DNA of 5,750 bases. It comes from Gammaproteobacteria bacterium (GTDB lineage Bacteria; Pseudomonadota; Gammaproteobacteria; UBA9214). The stretch's first letter is position 1; each line of letters opens with the position of its first letter. The stretch lies in the NCBI GenBank assembly GCA_030635865.1, contig DAOVYA010000113.1:1-5750 (forward strand). Direction: 5' to 3'. Shown here piece by piece: positions 1 to 5,203 of the stretch. Below the pieces are notes generated by a model. The model had not been told where the DNA came from, ran no database searches, and worked only from the letters and a program-made list of their open reading frames with translations. The translations under genes and the position numbers were made by a program.

Positions 1-629
1 ATCAGCAGGAAGGCCGTAATGAACCAGGTCCACACAAACAGCGGCATCTTCATCAGCGTCATGCCCGGTGCCCGCATATTGAGCACGGTGGCAATGATGT
101 TGATGGCGCCCATGATGGATGAGAAGCCCAGCATGTGCACGGCAAAGATGAAGAAGTCAGTACTGGCCGGGGCAAAGGTGGTGGATAGCGGGGCATAGAA
201 TGTCCAGCCGAAAGCCGGGCCGCCGCCCTCCATAAACAGGGTACTGACCAGCATGGTACCGGCAAATGGCAAGATCCAGAAGCTCCAGTTATTCATTCGC
301 GGCAGCGCCATGTCCGGGGCGCCGATCATCATCGGGACCTGCCAGTTGGCGAATCCGACCATGGCCGGCATGATGGCGCCGAACACCATGAGCAGGCCGT
401 GCATGGTGGTCATGGTATTAAAAAACTGCGGATCCACGATCTGCAGGCCCGGCTGGAACAGTTCGGCACGAATCACCATGGCCATTGCTCCAGCGACCAG
501 AAACATGGTGAAGGCAAACCACAGGTACAGGGTACCGATGTCTTTGTGGTTGGTGGTCTTTACCCAGCGCATCAAGCCGCTTGGTGCACCATGATCGTGA
601 TGATCGTCGTGTGTGGTTGCTGTACTCAT
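1..629 (-). CDS. ctaD: Cytochrome c oxidase subunit I, N-terminal part (3' end beyond window)
   Basis: Catalytic subunit of an inner-membrane haem-copper oxidase, which reduces O2 to water and pumps protons. About 209 residues are visible from the ATG at 629; the rest runs off the left edge. Seen directly: a His/Asp-rich N-terminus (THDDHHDHG, residues 6-14), then TNHKDIGTLYLWF, which opens the first membrane helix. TTMHGLLMVFGAIMP follows, in which His77 should be an axial ligand of the low-spin haem a. GAPDMALPRMNN contains Asp106, the expected entrance of the D proton channel. Further hydrophobic helices lie near 116-136, 160-185 and from 199. The CuB ligands and the HPEVY region lie outside the window. 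A GGAGAGA ribosome site (637-643) sits 7 nt before the ATG, and coxB ends 34 bp upstream, so the two are probably co-transcribed. The wording of the sequence (for example APGMTLMKMPLFVWTW) matches the Pseudomonas type closely, from memory of that family. Confidence 0.97.
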   Translation of the reverse strand, partial: MSTATTHDDHHDHGAPSGLMRWVKTTNHKDIGTLYLWFAFTMFLVAGAMAMVIRAELFQPGLQIVDPQFFNTMTTMHGLLMVFGAIMPAMVGFANWQVPMMIGAPDMALPRMNNWSFWILPFAGTMLVSTLFMEGGGPAFGWTFYAPLSTTFAPASTDFFIFAVHMLGFSSIMGAINIIATVLNMRAPGMTLMKMPLFVWTWFITAFLL

Positions 630-663
630 TACATTATCTCTCCACTAAATATATCTGGATTCA

Positions 664-1791
664 TTATCGTGCAGCTGCAACGTCAGACGGTTGCACCATA
701 TCACCGGCGTCGTTGCCGAAGGCATTACGCTGGTAGGTGATTACGGCAGCAAGATCGACATCGTTCAATTGAGCGCCGAAGGCCTGCATAGCGGTACCGG
801 CCTTGCCGTTCATCACGATATCCGTGTGGCCGGTCACATCACCCGTAGCAATGGCACTGCCCGCAATCGCCGGAAATACGCCCGGGATACCCTGGCCGTT
901 GGGCTGGTGACAGGCGGCACAGTTGGTGTTGTAAACCGACTCACCCCTGGCCATCAGGTCATCCATGGTCCAGGTCTGGGTCGCTGCTTCAACTTCTGCT
1001 GCAGCGGCGCCCTTCTGTTCGGCAACCCAGGCGGCATAATCTTCCTCGGTCTTGGCGATCAGCACGATCGGCATGAAACCATGGTCCTTGCCGCACAGCT
1101 CGGCACACTTGCCGCGGTAGGTACCCGGCTCTTTTAATTCCGTCCAGGCATCATTGATAAACCCGGGAACGGCATCCTGTTTCCAGCCGAGGTCCGGTAC
1201 CCACCAGGAGTGGATAACATCATTAGAGGTAATCAGGAAACGGATTTTCTTGTTGATTGGCACGACGACAGGGTTGTCGACATCCATCAGGTAGGTCTCA
1301 CCTTTTGGTGCATCACCGGTAATCTGTTCGCGCGGCGTGGTCAGTACGCTGAAGAAACTGATGTCTTCATCGAGATAATCGTACTTCCACTTCCACTGGT
1401 AGCCGGTGACCTGGATGGACATATCCGCGTCGCGGGTGTCTTCCAGGGCCAGCAGGGTGGTGGTTGCCGGGACCGCCATGCCCACCAGGATCAGGAAGGG
1501 TATGGTGGTCCAGATAATTTCAACCGTGGTACTTTCATGAAAAGTAGCCGGTACAGCGCCCTTCGACTTGCGATGGGTCATGATGGAGTAGATCAGGACT
1601 GCAAATACCCCGACGCAGACAACCACACAAATCCAGAAAACCAGCATGTGCAGGTCATAGACCCTGTGGCTGATATCAGTAACCCCTTCCATCAGATTAA
1701 ACATGTACTCGGCATGGCCGGGACCACTACCAAGCAGGAGGGCCACGCCCCAGATACTGCAGAAGGCGCCTTTAAGCGTTTTAGCGAACAT
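664..1791 (-). CDS. coxB: Cytochrome c oxidase subunit II with CuA site and C-terminal cytochrome c domain
   Basis: Electron-entry subunit of the terminal oxidase, 375 aa. A signal peptide (hydrophobic core about 12-22, likely cleavage after GHA at 25-27) is followed by two membrane helices near 50-70 and 93-113, then a periplasmic cupredoxin domain. The aromatic electron-transfer stretch YQWKWKY is at 131-137. All CuA ligands are present: His194 (VIHSWW) and Cys229, Glu231, Cys233, His237 and Met240 in the CAELCGKDHGFM stretch. An Ala/Glu-rich linker (about 260-272) leads to a class I cytochrome c domain with the haem motif CAACH (Cys291, Cys294, His295). Met335 (GTAMQAF) is the likely sixth ligand. 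This fused form is known from caa3-type enzymes and from Pseudomonas-like gammaproteobacteria. The start at 1791 is supported by AGGGAG (1799-1804) 7 nt upstream. An out-of-frame ATG overlaps four bases earlier and is not used by this frame. It precedes ctaD by 34 bp. Confidence 0.97.
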   Translation of the reverse strand: MFAKTLKGAFCSIWGVALLLGSGPGHAEYMFNLMEGVTDISHRVYDLHMLVFWICVVVCVGVFAVLIYSIMTHRKSKGAVPATFHESTTVEIIWTTIPFLILVGMAVPATTTLLALEDTRDADMSIQVTGYQWKWKYDYLDEDISFFSVLTTPREQITGDAPKGETYLMDVDNPVVVPINKKIRFLITSNDVIHSWWVPDLGWKQDAVPGFINDAWTELKEPGTYRGKCAELCGKDHGFMPIVLIAKTEEDYAAWVAEQKGAAAAEVEAATQTWTMDDLMARGESVYNTNCAACHQPNGQGIPGVFPAIAGSAIATGDVTGHTDIVMNGKAGTAMQAFGAQLNDVDLAAVITYQRNAFGNDAGDMVQPSDVAAAR

Positions 1792-1807
1792 GCATCGACT
1801 CCCTAAC

Positions 1808-1836
1808 TTTTATAGGTTTATTAAATTTACGTAAAT
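1808..1836 (-). promoter_or_regulatory. Possible weak promoter with a 12-bp palindrome upstream of coxB
   Basis: Read on the minus strand, the 81-bp gap before coxB holds TATAAA (1809-1814) as a possible -10. TTTACG (1830-1835) is a possible -35, but the spacer is only 15 bp, shorter than ideal. The -35 lies within a perfect 12-bp palindrome, ATTTACGTAAAT (1825-1836). It could mark a coxB-proximal promoter with an operator over its -35, or it may simply be AT-rich leader sequence while coxB is transcribed from upstream of the DUF2244 gene. The palindrome is seen directly; the regulatory role is a guess. Confidence 0.25.
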
Positions 1837-1872
1837 CTTTGTGGTGCGCCGGCCCCGCCAACCAGTATCCTG

Positions 1873-2358
1873 TTACCAGTCATCCCGATGGATCGCCTGC
1901 TCCAGTTCCACCGCCAGTGCACGCCGTTCTTTTTCATTCAGAAACCTGCCGATTACGACCTGTCTCCCCTGGAAGGCAACTGCCAACCGGCTCGGATACC
2001 AGGCAATCGGTGAACGCTCCAGAATAATGCGCGCCCATGCGCGCGGGCATTCCCAATGTTCCTGCGGCTTGCGTCGCCCCTTTTCCACGCTGACGACTTC
2101 AGCATTTACCGAGATAACCTCTCGCATCTGGCTGCGTGAAAAACACAGATAAAATGCGGTCCCTAAAACAACTACTTCCAGGCCTGCGATTGGTAGTACC
2201 GGCCAAAACCCGTGCAATGCAAATGCAATGCCGATACCCAGGCAACAAAAACTGAATACCGCGTAGAACCTCAATGCACCGTGCCATGAGAGGGACTGGT
2301 TCGGACGAATCACCCAGTGATAGTCCTTGCCCGCAGGGGCGTTTACCCGTTCAATCAC
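1873..2358 (-). CDS. DUF2244 family integral membrane protein, cox-linked
   Basis: Small membrane protein of 161 aa with no established biochemical role. Seen directly: a short N-terminal segment with HWVIRPNQSLSW (14-25), a motif typical of DUF2244, then two hydrophobic helices at about 30-48 and 52-72 with a very short turn. A soluble domain follows, ending in IGRFLNEKERRALAVELEQAI (136-156), the recognisable C-terminal block of the family. The start is GTG at 2358: an in-frame TAA lies only three codons upstream, so no longer start is possible, and the next Met (residue 78) would remove both helices. No good Shine-Dalgarno sequence precedes it (AACAAGCT). It ends 81 bp before coxB and may share a transcript with the oxidase genes. 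A role in oxidase assembly or stability is inference from position only. Family assignment is from recalled motifs. Confidence 0.85.
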   Translation of the reverse strand: MIERVNAPAGKDYHWVIRPNQSLSWHGALRFYAVFSFCCLGIGIAFALHGFWPVLPIAGLEVVVLGTAFYLCFSRSQMREVISVNAEVVSVEKGRRKPQEHWECPRAWARIILERSPIAWYPSRLAVAFQGRQVVIGRFLNEKERRALAVELEQAIHRDDW

Positions 2359-2496
2359 AGCTTGTTATTAACTATAAACAGCGCCGCAGGTTTGTGGCCA
2401 CCCTGAAAACAGAGCGCGAATAGTACTGCATGCTCTGTATGCCCTCAACTGGTGCAACTTTCACCGGCCAGGGGTTTAGCCAAAAAAAGTGTGCGC

Positions 2497-2525
2497 ATTG
2501 TATATTAGGGTTCTCTAAGATTCAA
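2497..2525 (-). promoter_or_regulatory. Putative sigma70 promoter for the DUF2244-coxB-ctaD genes
   Basis: On the minus strand TTGAAT (2520-2525) and TACAAT (2497-2502) are separated by 17 bp. They match the sigma70 -35 and -10 consensus at 4 of 6 and 5 of 6 positions. Transcription would start near 2490, giving a leader of roughly 130 nt before the GTG of the DUF2244 gene. It lies just after the end of bioD, where a promoter for the next group of genes is expected. Prediction from pattern only. Confidence 0.45.
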
Positions 2526-2526
2526 T

Positions 2527-2541
2527 TGACTAAATTAGTCA
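2527..2541. promoter_or_regulatory. 15-bp perfect palindrome next to the predicted -35 box
   Basis: The sequence TGACTAAATTAGTCA has 7-bp arms around one central base. It lies 16 bp beyond the bioD stop codon and one base upstream (in transcription direction) of the predicted -35 box at 2520-2525. That centres it near -44 from the inferred start, a position often used by activators that contact RNA polymerase. As RNA it could form only a short stem (five pairs, five-base loop) with no U-run, so it is a poor intrinsic terminator. It does not resemble the BirA, BioQ or BioR operators as I remember them. The protein that binds it, if any, is unknown. Confidence 0.4.
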
Positions 2542-2557
2542 GGTATTCAACGCTCGC

Positions 2558-3232
2558 CTACAGTGAAACACAGCCCGCTACTGCCTTGGCGCTTACCCCG
2601 GACAGGGCCGGCACAATCCCGAGTAGTGGTGCCGATATCCTTGATTTTAAAGAATTTATATTCTCATCCACAGCCCCCGCCCGTGTCGATGGAAGGCAAT
2701 TCGCAACCCAGCCGGCAAATTTCAGACCACTTGATTGAATAGCCGCCGCACTCAGCAGTGCATGATTCAGGCAACCCAGCCGGATACCAACCACCAGAAT
2801 AGTGTTCAGACCAAGCTGCACGGCCAGGTCGGCCATGGTTGCACTGTCATTTAACGGCACCAGCCAGCCGCCCGCCCCTTCAACCAGCACGCAGTCCACC
2901 AGGTCAGTCAATTCGCTGTATGTCCGCAGAATTCTTTCGGGTTCAATCCGGACCCCGCACTGTGAAGCGGCAATATGGGGTGCAATGGCCGGCTCAAATG
3001 CATAGGGATTGACCTGGTCATAGTCCAGGCTGATCGATGACTGCTGCATGAGTTGTACGGCATCGTCATTGCGCAAACCTGCTGCTGTCTTCTCACATCC
3101 CGCTGCCACCGGTTTCATGGCGGCAACCGTCACCCCCTGCTGCTGGAGATACTGCATCAACCCCAGAGTAACTACTGTCTTGCCGACACCGGTATCGGTG
3201 CCGGTTATGAAATAGCCGGGCACACTACTCAT
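2558..3232 (-). CDS. bioD: ATP-dependent dethiobiotin synthetase
   Basis: Cytoplasmic enzyme that carboxylates 7,8-diaminopelargonate with CO2 and ATP to form the ureido ring of dethiobiotin, the penultimate biotin step. It has 224 aa, the normal length (the E. coli enzyme is about 225). The N-terminal P-loop GTDTGVGKT spans 11-19. KPVAAGCE follows, with Lys40 at the catalytic lysine position, then the Asp pair in RNDDA (56-57) and VEGAGGWLVPL (117-126) with the Mg-binding Glu118. The C-terminal part (VANCLPS at 176-182, LLGIVPAL at 203-210) is also typical. The ATG at 3232 overlaps the end of bioC by 8 bp and has only a weak ribosome site, so translation is probably coupled to bioC. It is the last gene of the biotin group here. 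No hairpin with a U-run follows it, so transcripts may read on into the DUF2244 gene. Confidence 0.97.
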   Translation of the reverse strand: MSSVPGYFITGTDTGVGKTVVTLGLMQYLQQQGVTVAAMKPVAAGCEKTAAGLRNDDAVQLMQQSSISLDYDQVNPYAFEPAIAPHIAASQCGVRIEPERILRTYSELTDLVDCVLVEGAGGWLVPLNDSATMADLAVQLGLNTILVVGIRLGCLNHALLSAAAIQSSGLKFAGWVANCLPSTRAGAVDENINSLKSRISAPLLGIVPALSGVSAKAVAGCVSL

Positions 3233-4115
3233 CAGAATTCACTGACCGGGAAGCTAGCAGCCCGGCAAGCGGTACCTCGCTGCTGTCGGTCGCGCTATGT
3301 TTATTCACCGGTGACCAGGCATGTCCGTACACCACCTCGTAACTGGCCGGCAGTACACCATCCTCCCGGAACGGTTCATAGGCATTGATAAGCTGCTGCA
3401 GGCGGCGCTTGCCGGTCAGGCCGCGCGGGCGACCAGACGTCACATTGTGCGCGCCGATATGCTTCAGGTCCTGCATCAGGGTACGCAACTCACGGTAGGT
3501 CACCGTGATGCGTTCCGAATCCATCACCGGTTCCGCCCATTTCGCATGCAGCAGGGAATCACCCACGTCGTGCAGGTCGATAAACGAATTGACATGGGTG
3601 TAACCGTCAACCGCTTCCCAGCTGGAGCGCAATTCCATCAGGGTATCCGGCCCAAAGGTGGTGAACATCAGCAGACCACCCGGCGCCAGTACCCGGCGCA
3701 GTTCGACAAAGGTTACCTCCAGGTTCGCGCACCACTGCAGCATCAGGTTGGAAAATATGAAATCAAAACTGTCATCGGCAAAGGGCAGCGATTCACTGTC
3801 GCCACAGATGCAGCCCGGCTTGCGCAACCAGCCAGCGCGCTGTTTTACGCGCTGCAGCATTGGCAGTGCAATATCCAGCGCCACAACATCGGCCTTGCGG
3901 TAACGTTTCCTCAAGGCCCTGCTAAACACCCCGGTGCCGGCACCCAGGTCGAGAATCCGGCGCGGCTGCAGACGGATATACTCGAGCCGCTCCATCAGGC
4001 GACCACCAATCTCGTTTTGCAATACTGCGGCTTCATCATAGGTGCCCGCCGCCTTTTCGAAGGCACGCCGCGCCAGTCGTTTGTCTATCAACGTATTGCT
4101 GTCTGCTTCAGTCAT
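3225..4115 (-). CDS. bioC: Malonyl-ACP O-methyltransferase
   Basis: SAM-dependent methyltransferase that caps the malonyl thioester as a methyl ester, so that fatty-acid synthase can extend it to pimeloyl-ACP methyl ester. It has 296 aa. Seen: the N-terminal BioC block RAFEKAAGTYDEAAVLQ (17-33), SAM motif I ILDLGAGTGVFSRAL (54-68), the acidic end of the next strand VVALDIALPML (77-87), and ESLPFADDSFDFIFSNLMLQW (108-128). The BioC-typical TFGPDTLMELR is at 153-163 and EVVYGHAW at 260-267. After that block a tail of about 29 residues of low similarity runs to the stop, making it longer than the E. coli protein (about 251 aa); such tails occur in other gammaproteobacterial BioC. The ATG overlaps the bioH stop as ATGA (4112-4115), and a short GAG ribosome-like sequence lies inside the end of bioH. 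The 3' end overlaps bioD by 8 bp. Confidence 0.97.
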   Translation of the reverse strand: MTEADSNTLIDKRLARRAFEKAAGTYDEAAVLQNEIGGRLMERLEYIRLQPRRILDLGAGTGVFSRALRKRYRKADVVALDIALPMLQRVKQRAGWLRKPGCICGDSESLPFADDSFDFIFSNLMLQWCANLEVTFVELRRVLAPGGLLMFTTFGPDTLMELRSSWEAVDGYTHVNSFIDLHDVGDSLLHAKWAEPVMDSERITVTYRELRTLMQDLKHIGAHNVTSGRPRGLTGKRRLQQLINAYEPFREDGVLPASYEVVYGHAWSPVNKHSATDSSEVPLAGLLASRSVNSDE

Positions 4116-4903
4116 GTGAGCTCAACGGATTTATCTCTGTTCCCGTGCAGGAAATCCTGTACAAGGTCCGCCACGAGACCCGGCTGTGCAATAAAAGGTG
4201 CATGTCCCGCACCCTCGATTACTTCAAGCCTTGCAGCGGGAAACATATGTGCGGACTCGTGCCCGGCATTGACCGGCACCAGCGTGTCCCGTTCACCCAT
4301 CAGCAGTAACACGGGACAAGTAATTCCTGAAACCTGTTCCCGCAGATCGGTATTGCGTAGCACATCCAGCCCTGCCTGCAAGGCCGCCGTTGCAGGCTGC
4401 CCATGCGCCAGCAGTTTTGCACGCAAGGCCTTCAGGGTCTGGCTCGCAGCAGCACTGCCACGTACCTGCAAGGAGAGAAAACGGTTCAGTGTCTTTTTGT
4501 AATCCACCTGCAAATCACCGGCAAAGGTGTCCAGCAAGGCCGGCAGCATGGCCGATTGCCAACCCGGCTTGCGCACAAAACACGGACTGCTGGCCAGTGT
4601 TATCAATGCACTGACTTGCCCGGGTCTTTTCAGTGCAGCACAGCTGGCGACCAGGCCACCCAGTGACCAGCCCAGCCATGCTGCCGATTCCGGCACCGAT
4701 GCCAGCACGGCATTTGCCATATCATCCAGCATCACTTCATTACCCCACTCACTCCGACCATGGCCCGGCAGGTCCACACGGGTAATCCGGAAATCCTGTT
4801 CAAGCAGCGGCACAAATTCATCCCAGATCCCGCCGTGCAGACCCCAGCCGTGAACCAGTACAAGGTCAGGGCCTGCTCCGCTTGTTTGTGTGTAGAGTTT
4901 CAT
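4112..4903 (-). CDS. bioH: Pimeloyl-ACP methyl ester carboxylesterase
   Basis: Alpha/beta-hydrolase that removes the methyl group from pimeloyl-ACP methyl ester, ending chain elongation and giving pimeloyl-ACP to BioF. It has 263 aa (E. coli about 256). Seen: LVLVHGWGLHGGIW (14-27), with Trp20 next to the oxyanion hole; DLPGHGRSEW (44-53); nucleophile elbow GWSLGG with Ser80; and the BioH-like LASSPCF (103-109). The catalytic acid is Asp206 in GERDTLVP and the catalytic histidine is His234 in GAGHAPF. I chose ATG 4903 (MKLYTQTSG), which aligns with the usual BioH N-terminus. The frame stays open to a TTG at 4933, but those extra codons run into the inverted repeat beginning at 4924. There is no convincing Shine-Dalgarno sequence (GCTGGTTAATA precedes the ATG). 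A repeat-filled gap of 300 bp separates it from bioF; its stop overlaps the bioC start. Confidence 0.97.
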   Translation of the reverse strand: MKLYTQTSGAGPDLVLVHGWGLHGGIWDEFVPLLEQDFRITRVDLPGHGRSEWGNEVMLDDMANAVLASVPESAAWLGWSLGGLVASCAALKRPGQVSALITLASSPCFVRKPGWQSAMLPALLDTFAGDLQVDYKKTLNRFLSLQVRGSAAASQTLKALRAKLLAHGQPATAALQAGLDVLRNTDLREQVSGITCPVLLLMGERDTLVPVNAGHESAHMFPAARLEVIEGAGHAPFIAQPGLVADLVQDFLHGNRDKSVELT

Positions 4904-4983
4904 TATTAACCAGCTAAAATCTATCTCGCGCAAAGACGCAAAGGCGCCAAGAAAACCAAATCTATGTAAGCTCTGGTTTGTTC

Positions 4984-5116
4984 GTCATTGCGAGGAACAA
5001 AGTGACGAAGCAATCCTTGTCACGAGGACGCGTTTGCGTCCGTGATGATCTCATCGAGAGCCCTCGCTGTCACTCGGTACGCATGTGGCGGATTGCCGCG
5101 CTACGCTCGCAATGAC
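4984..5116. repeat. Inner MITE-like element with GTCATTGCGAG terminal inverted repeats
   Basis: GTCATTGCGAG (4984-4994) is repeated exactly inverted at 5106-5116. A second matching block, GCAATCC (5010-5016), pairs with GGATTGC (5090-5096), the two blocks being separated by unequal, unrelated spacers. The element is 133 bp, has no reading frame of note and sits wholly inside the outer inverted repeat. The terminal sequence is like a repeat I recall from many unrelated bacteria (GTCATTGCGAGGAGCGAAGC... type), which suggests a non-autonomous mobile element. A copy of TTTGTTC abuts the left end (4977-4983) and recurs at 5151-5157, 34 bp past the right end. It is too far away to be accepted as a target duplication. 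Confidence 0.75.
5020..5045. other. Strong hairpin inside the inner element
   Basis: GGACGC (5026-5031) and GCGTCC (5036-5041) form a perfect 6-bp GC-rich stem with a GTTT loop (5032-5035). It is extended by TCAC (5020-5023) against GTGA (5042-5045) across a 2-nt bulge. A smaller CGAG/CTCG stem follows at 5055-5066. There is no U-run after it on either strand, so it is not a standard intrinsic terminator. It more likely reflects the structured core of the repeat and may affect the bioF-bioH transcript. Confidence 0.55.
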
Positions 5117-5203
5117 ACATAAGTTAGTACTTCATTAACAATAAATTTGATTTGTTCATTCTTTGCGCCTTTGCGTCTTTGCGCGAGACAGGTTTTTGTC
5201 TTT

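Larger units (their letters stand above)
4924..5188. repeat. Outer inverted-repeat element in the bioF-bioH gap
   Basis: The left arm (4924-4951, beginning TCTCGCGCAAAGACGC) is the inverted copy of the right arm (5161-5188). They match at 27 of 28 positions, the exception being C4948. Looser similarity carries the arms on to about 4962 and 5149. Each arm is itself built from an 8-bp direct unit: CGCAAAGA, CGCAAAGG and CGCCAAG on the left (4929-4951). It has no coding capacity for a transposase. This type of CGCAAAG-unit repeat is, from memory, scattered through many proteobacterial genomes. It could be a MITE-like element or a paired intergenic repeat; no target duplication is evident beside the arms. 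As RNA the arms could pair into a long stem enclosing the inner element. Confidence 0.85.

Noticed and set aside
1210..1806. A 198-codon open frame on the plus strand opposite coxB.
   Set aside because: It is the mirror of the coxB coding sequence in another frame. No motif or ribosome site supports it, while coxB is certain.
2387..2405. Dyad around GTGGCCAC in the leader of the DUF2244 gene as a terminator or operator.
   Set aside because: The arms are asymmetric (CAGG-TTT-GTGG against CCACCCTG), there is no room for a loop, and no U-run follows.
2481..2488. A-run at 2482-2488 (U-run on the minus strand) as the end of an intrinsic terminator after bioD.
   Set aside because: No GC-rich stem directly precedes it in the transcription direction.
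3321..4502. A 393-codon open frame on the plus strand.
   Set aside because: It lies opposite bioC and bioH, which have all their catalytic motifs on the minus strand. Its translation shows no recognisable domain and it straddles the bioC/bioH junction.
4904..4933. A longer bioH beginning at TTG 4933.
   Set aside because: The added residues come partly from the inverted repeat starting at 4924, and the BioH family usually starts at the position of ATG 4903.
4929..4951. 8-bp CGCAAAG direct units as a CRISPR-like or iteron array.
   Set aside because: Only three adjoining units without spacers, mirrored at 5161-5188. There is no replication or cas gene nearby; it fits a dispersed intergenic repeat.
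4977..5157. TTTGTTC at 4977-4983 and 5151-5157 as a target-site duplication of the inner element.
   Set aside because: The right copy is 34 bp away from the inner element's end and falls in the degenerate part of the outer arm. A 7-bp match in AT-rich sequence is weak evidence.
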